A stretch of DNA of 64,000 bases from Pedobacter lusitanus (GTDB taxonomy: Bacteria; Bacteroidota; Bacteroidia; Sphingobacteriales; Sphingobacteriaceae), in the NCBI RefSeq assembly GCF_040026395.1, contig NZ_CP157278.1, positions 930,001 through 994,000 on the forward strand. Direction: 5' to 3'. A program made the translations under genes and the position numbers. Shown one piece after another: positions 63,442 through 64,000 of the stretch (within the stretch, counting starts at the first letter, position 1; each line of letters starts with the position of its first letter). The notes beneath the pieces were generated by a model. That model was not told where the DNA came from and did not search any database. It saw nothing but the letters and a program-made list of their open reading frames with translations.

Positions 63442-64000
63442 TTATATTACTTCGTTTTGTAAATTATCAATTGAGTTTCCGTTCACGTTTTCCCAGGAAG
63501 TCCCTGTAGTTTCTATCAGCAATGAAGTTTGAGCGACGATTCCGAGCAGTTTATTAGTGTCTTTGTCTATAATCGGCACTGCTCTTCCATTTTCTGCAAT
63601 GAATGGAAGCATTTGTTCCACCGTAGTTTCCGGATAAGCCACCGGCACGTCTTTAACAATAGCCATTTCGATAGTCTGATGTCCTTTTACTTTAAGTTCA
63701 AGGATATCTTTCAGGTAAACAAAGCCTAAAAAGTGCTTATCAACTGATACTGCAGGTAAAGTGGTTAATCCGGAAGAACGCATTTTTCTCAGACTACCTT
63801 CTACCCCGTCCTTTTTAAAGATGGCAACTGTGGGTTTTTCAAACAGCAGGCTTGCAGCAGTTATAATTGATTTACGGTCTACCTTTTCTACAAAAGAAGA
63901 AACATAATCGTCTGCAGGATTAGTCAGAATATCTTCCGGAGTACCTATCTGGATAACTTCTCCATCTTTCATAATTGCAATCCGGTCACCAAGACGAATG
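63442..64000 (-). CDS. Glycine betaine ABC transporter ATP-binding protein (partial)
   Basis: C-terminal ~186 codons of a ProV/OpuAA-type ATPase; the frame runs off the window edge at 64000, so the Walker motifs lie outside. The visible start IRLGDRIAIMKDGEVIQIGTPEDILTNPADDYV matches the end of the nucleotide-binding domain, here split for length: IRLGDRIAIMKDG then EVIQIGTPEDIL. Two CBS domains follow (about 63444-63860), as in osmosensing ProV/OpuA proteins that sense ionic strength or adenine nucleotides. ATPase, permease and binding protein form one operon. Confidence 0.92.
   Translation of the reverse strand, partial: IRLGDRIAIMKDGEVIQIGTPEDILTNPADDYVSSFVEKVDRKSIITAASLLFEKPTVAIFKKDGVEGSLRKMRSSGLTTLPAVSVDKHFLGFVYLKDILELKVKGHQTIEMAIVKDVPVAYPETTVEQMLPFIAENGRAVPIIDKDTNKLLGIVAQTSLLIETTGTSWENVNGNSIDNLQNEVI

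Noticed and set aside
61673..64000. Possible control of the glycine betaine transporter by the GbsR-like gene at 24676
   Set aside because: The regulator lies 37 kb away, and the transporter's upstream region is outside the window, so no operator could be checked.

Overview
The window looks like chromosome from a member of the Bacteroidota, most likely Sphingobacteriaceae and probably Pedobacter or a close relative. This is inferred from gene families, not from a marker gene. The signs are an ECF sigma / FecR / TonB-dependent receptor / DUF4249 cassette, many SusD-era style lipoproteins with a Cys after a short signal peptide, a -7 element of the TAnnTTTG type, AT-rich intergenic DNA, few Shine-Dalgarno sequences and many secreted glycoside hydrolases. 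No rRNA, tRNA, CRISPR array, transposase or phage gene was seen.

1-15 kb: a GH20 beta-hexosaminidase behind a tandem LacI-type operator; a secreted M57 (HEIGH) metallopeptidase followed by a PNGase F-like amidase; two AraC regulators, a DinB-like protein, a siderophore-interacting flavoreductase and a previously uncalled 30-residue membrane peptide; an M16 peptidase pair (one active, one lacking the zinc motif); a hybrid histidine kinase; a Dps protein; a small secreted protein.

15-33 kb: an ECF sigma factor, FecR anti-sigma, TonB-dependent receptor with STN domain, DUF4249 lipoprotein and Crp-like regulator in one direction; an exported isochorismatase-fold hydrolase; a sigma factor lacking region 4; GH16; a TIGR01777 epimerase plus DCC-family membrane protein apparently controlled by an adjacent GbsR-type regulator through two near-identical 24-bp palindromes; a GNAT and MarR-GNAT pair with their own palindrome; GH3; two overlapping unknown lipoproteins; a DUF3995 membrane protein.

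33-51 kb: the centrepiece, a four-gene Tc (ABC) toxin operon on the minus strand: a TcB-TcC fusion (2571 aa) with an unusual Pro/Gly-rich, high-GC C-terminal payload, two small proteins of unknown function (one with nine cysteines), and a very large TcA (3066 aa). The operon is closed by a 65-bp nearly perfect hairpin and faces a divergent NarL/LuxR response regulator across an intergenic region full of repeats. TcA should form the translocation channel, TcB-C the cocoon that holds the toxic C terminus; the two small proteins are candidates for accessory factors or immunity.

51-64 kb: a Bcr/CflA-type MFS exporter, an exported SAM hydroxide adenosyltransferase (DUF62), a Pls/PosA-type single-module NRPS with membrane-embedded hexapeptide repeats, an interrupted gene with one in-frame stop (59341-59895), GH43, a VOC/PhnB protein, and a glycine betaine ABC transporter (substrate-binding protein, permease, and an ATPase cut by the window edge). 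Together the GH20, PNGase-like, GH16, GH3, GH43 and protease genes suggest a saprotrophic life on glycoproteins and polysaccharides, with the Tc toxin pointing to antagonism of, or association with, eukaryotes (inference).
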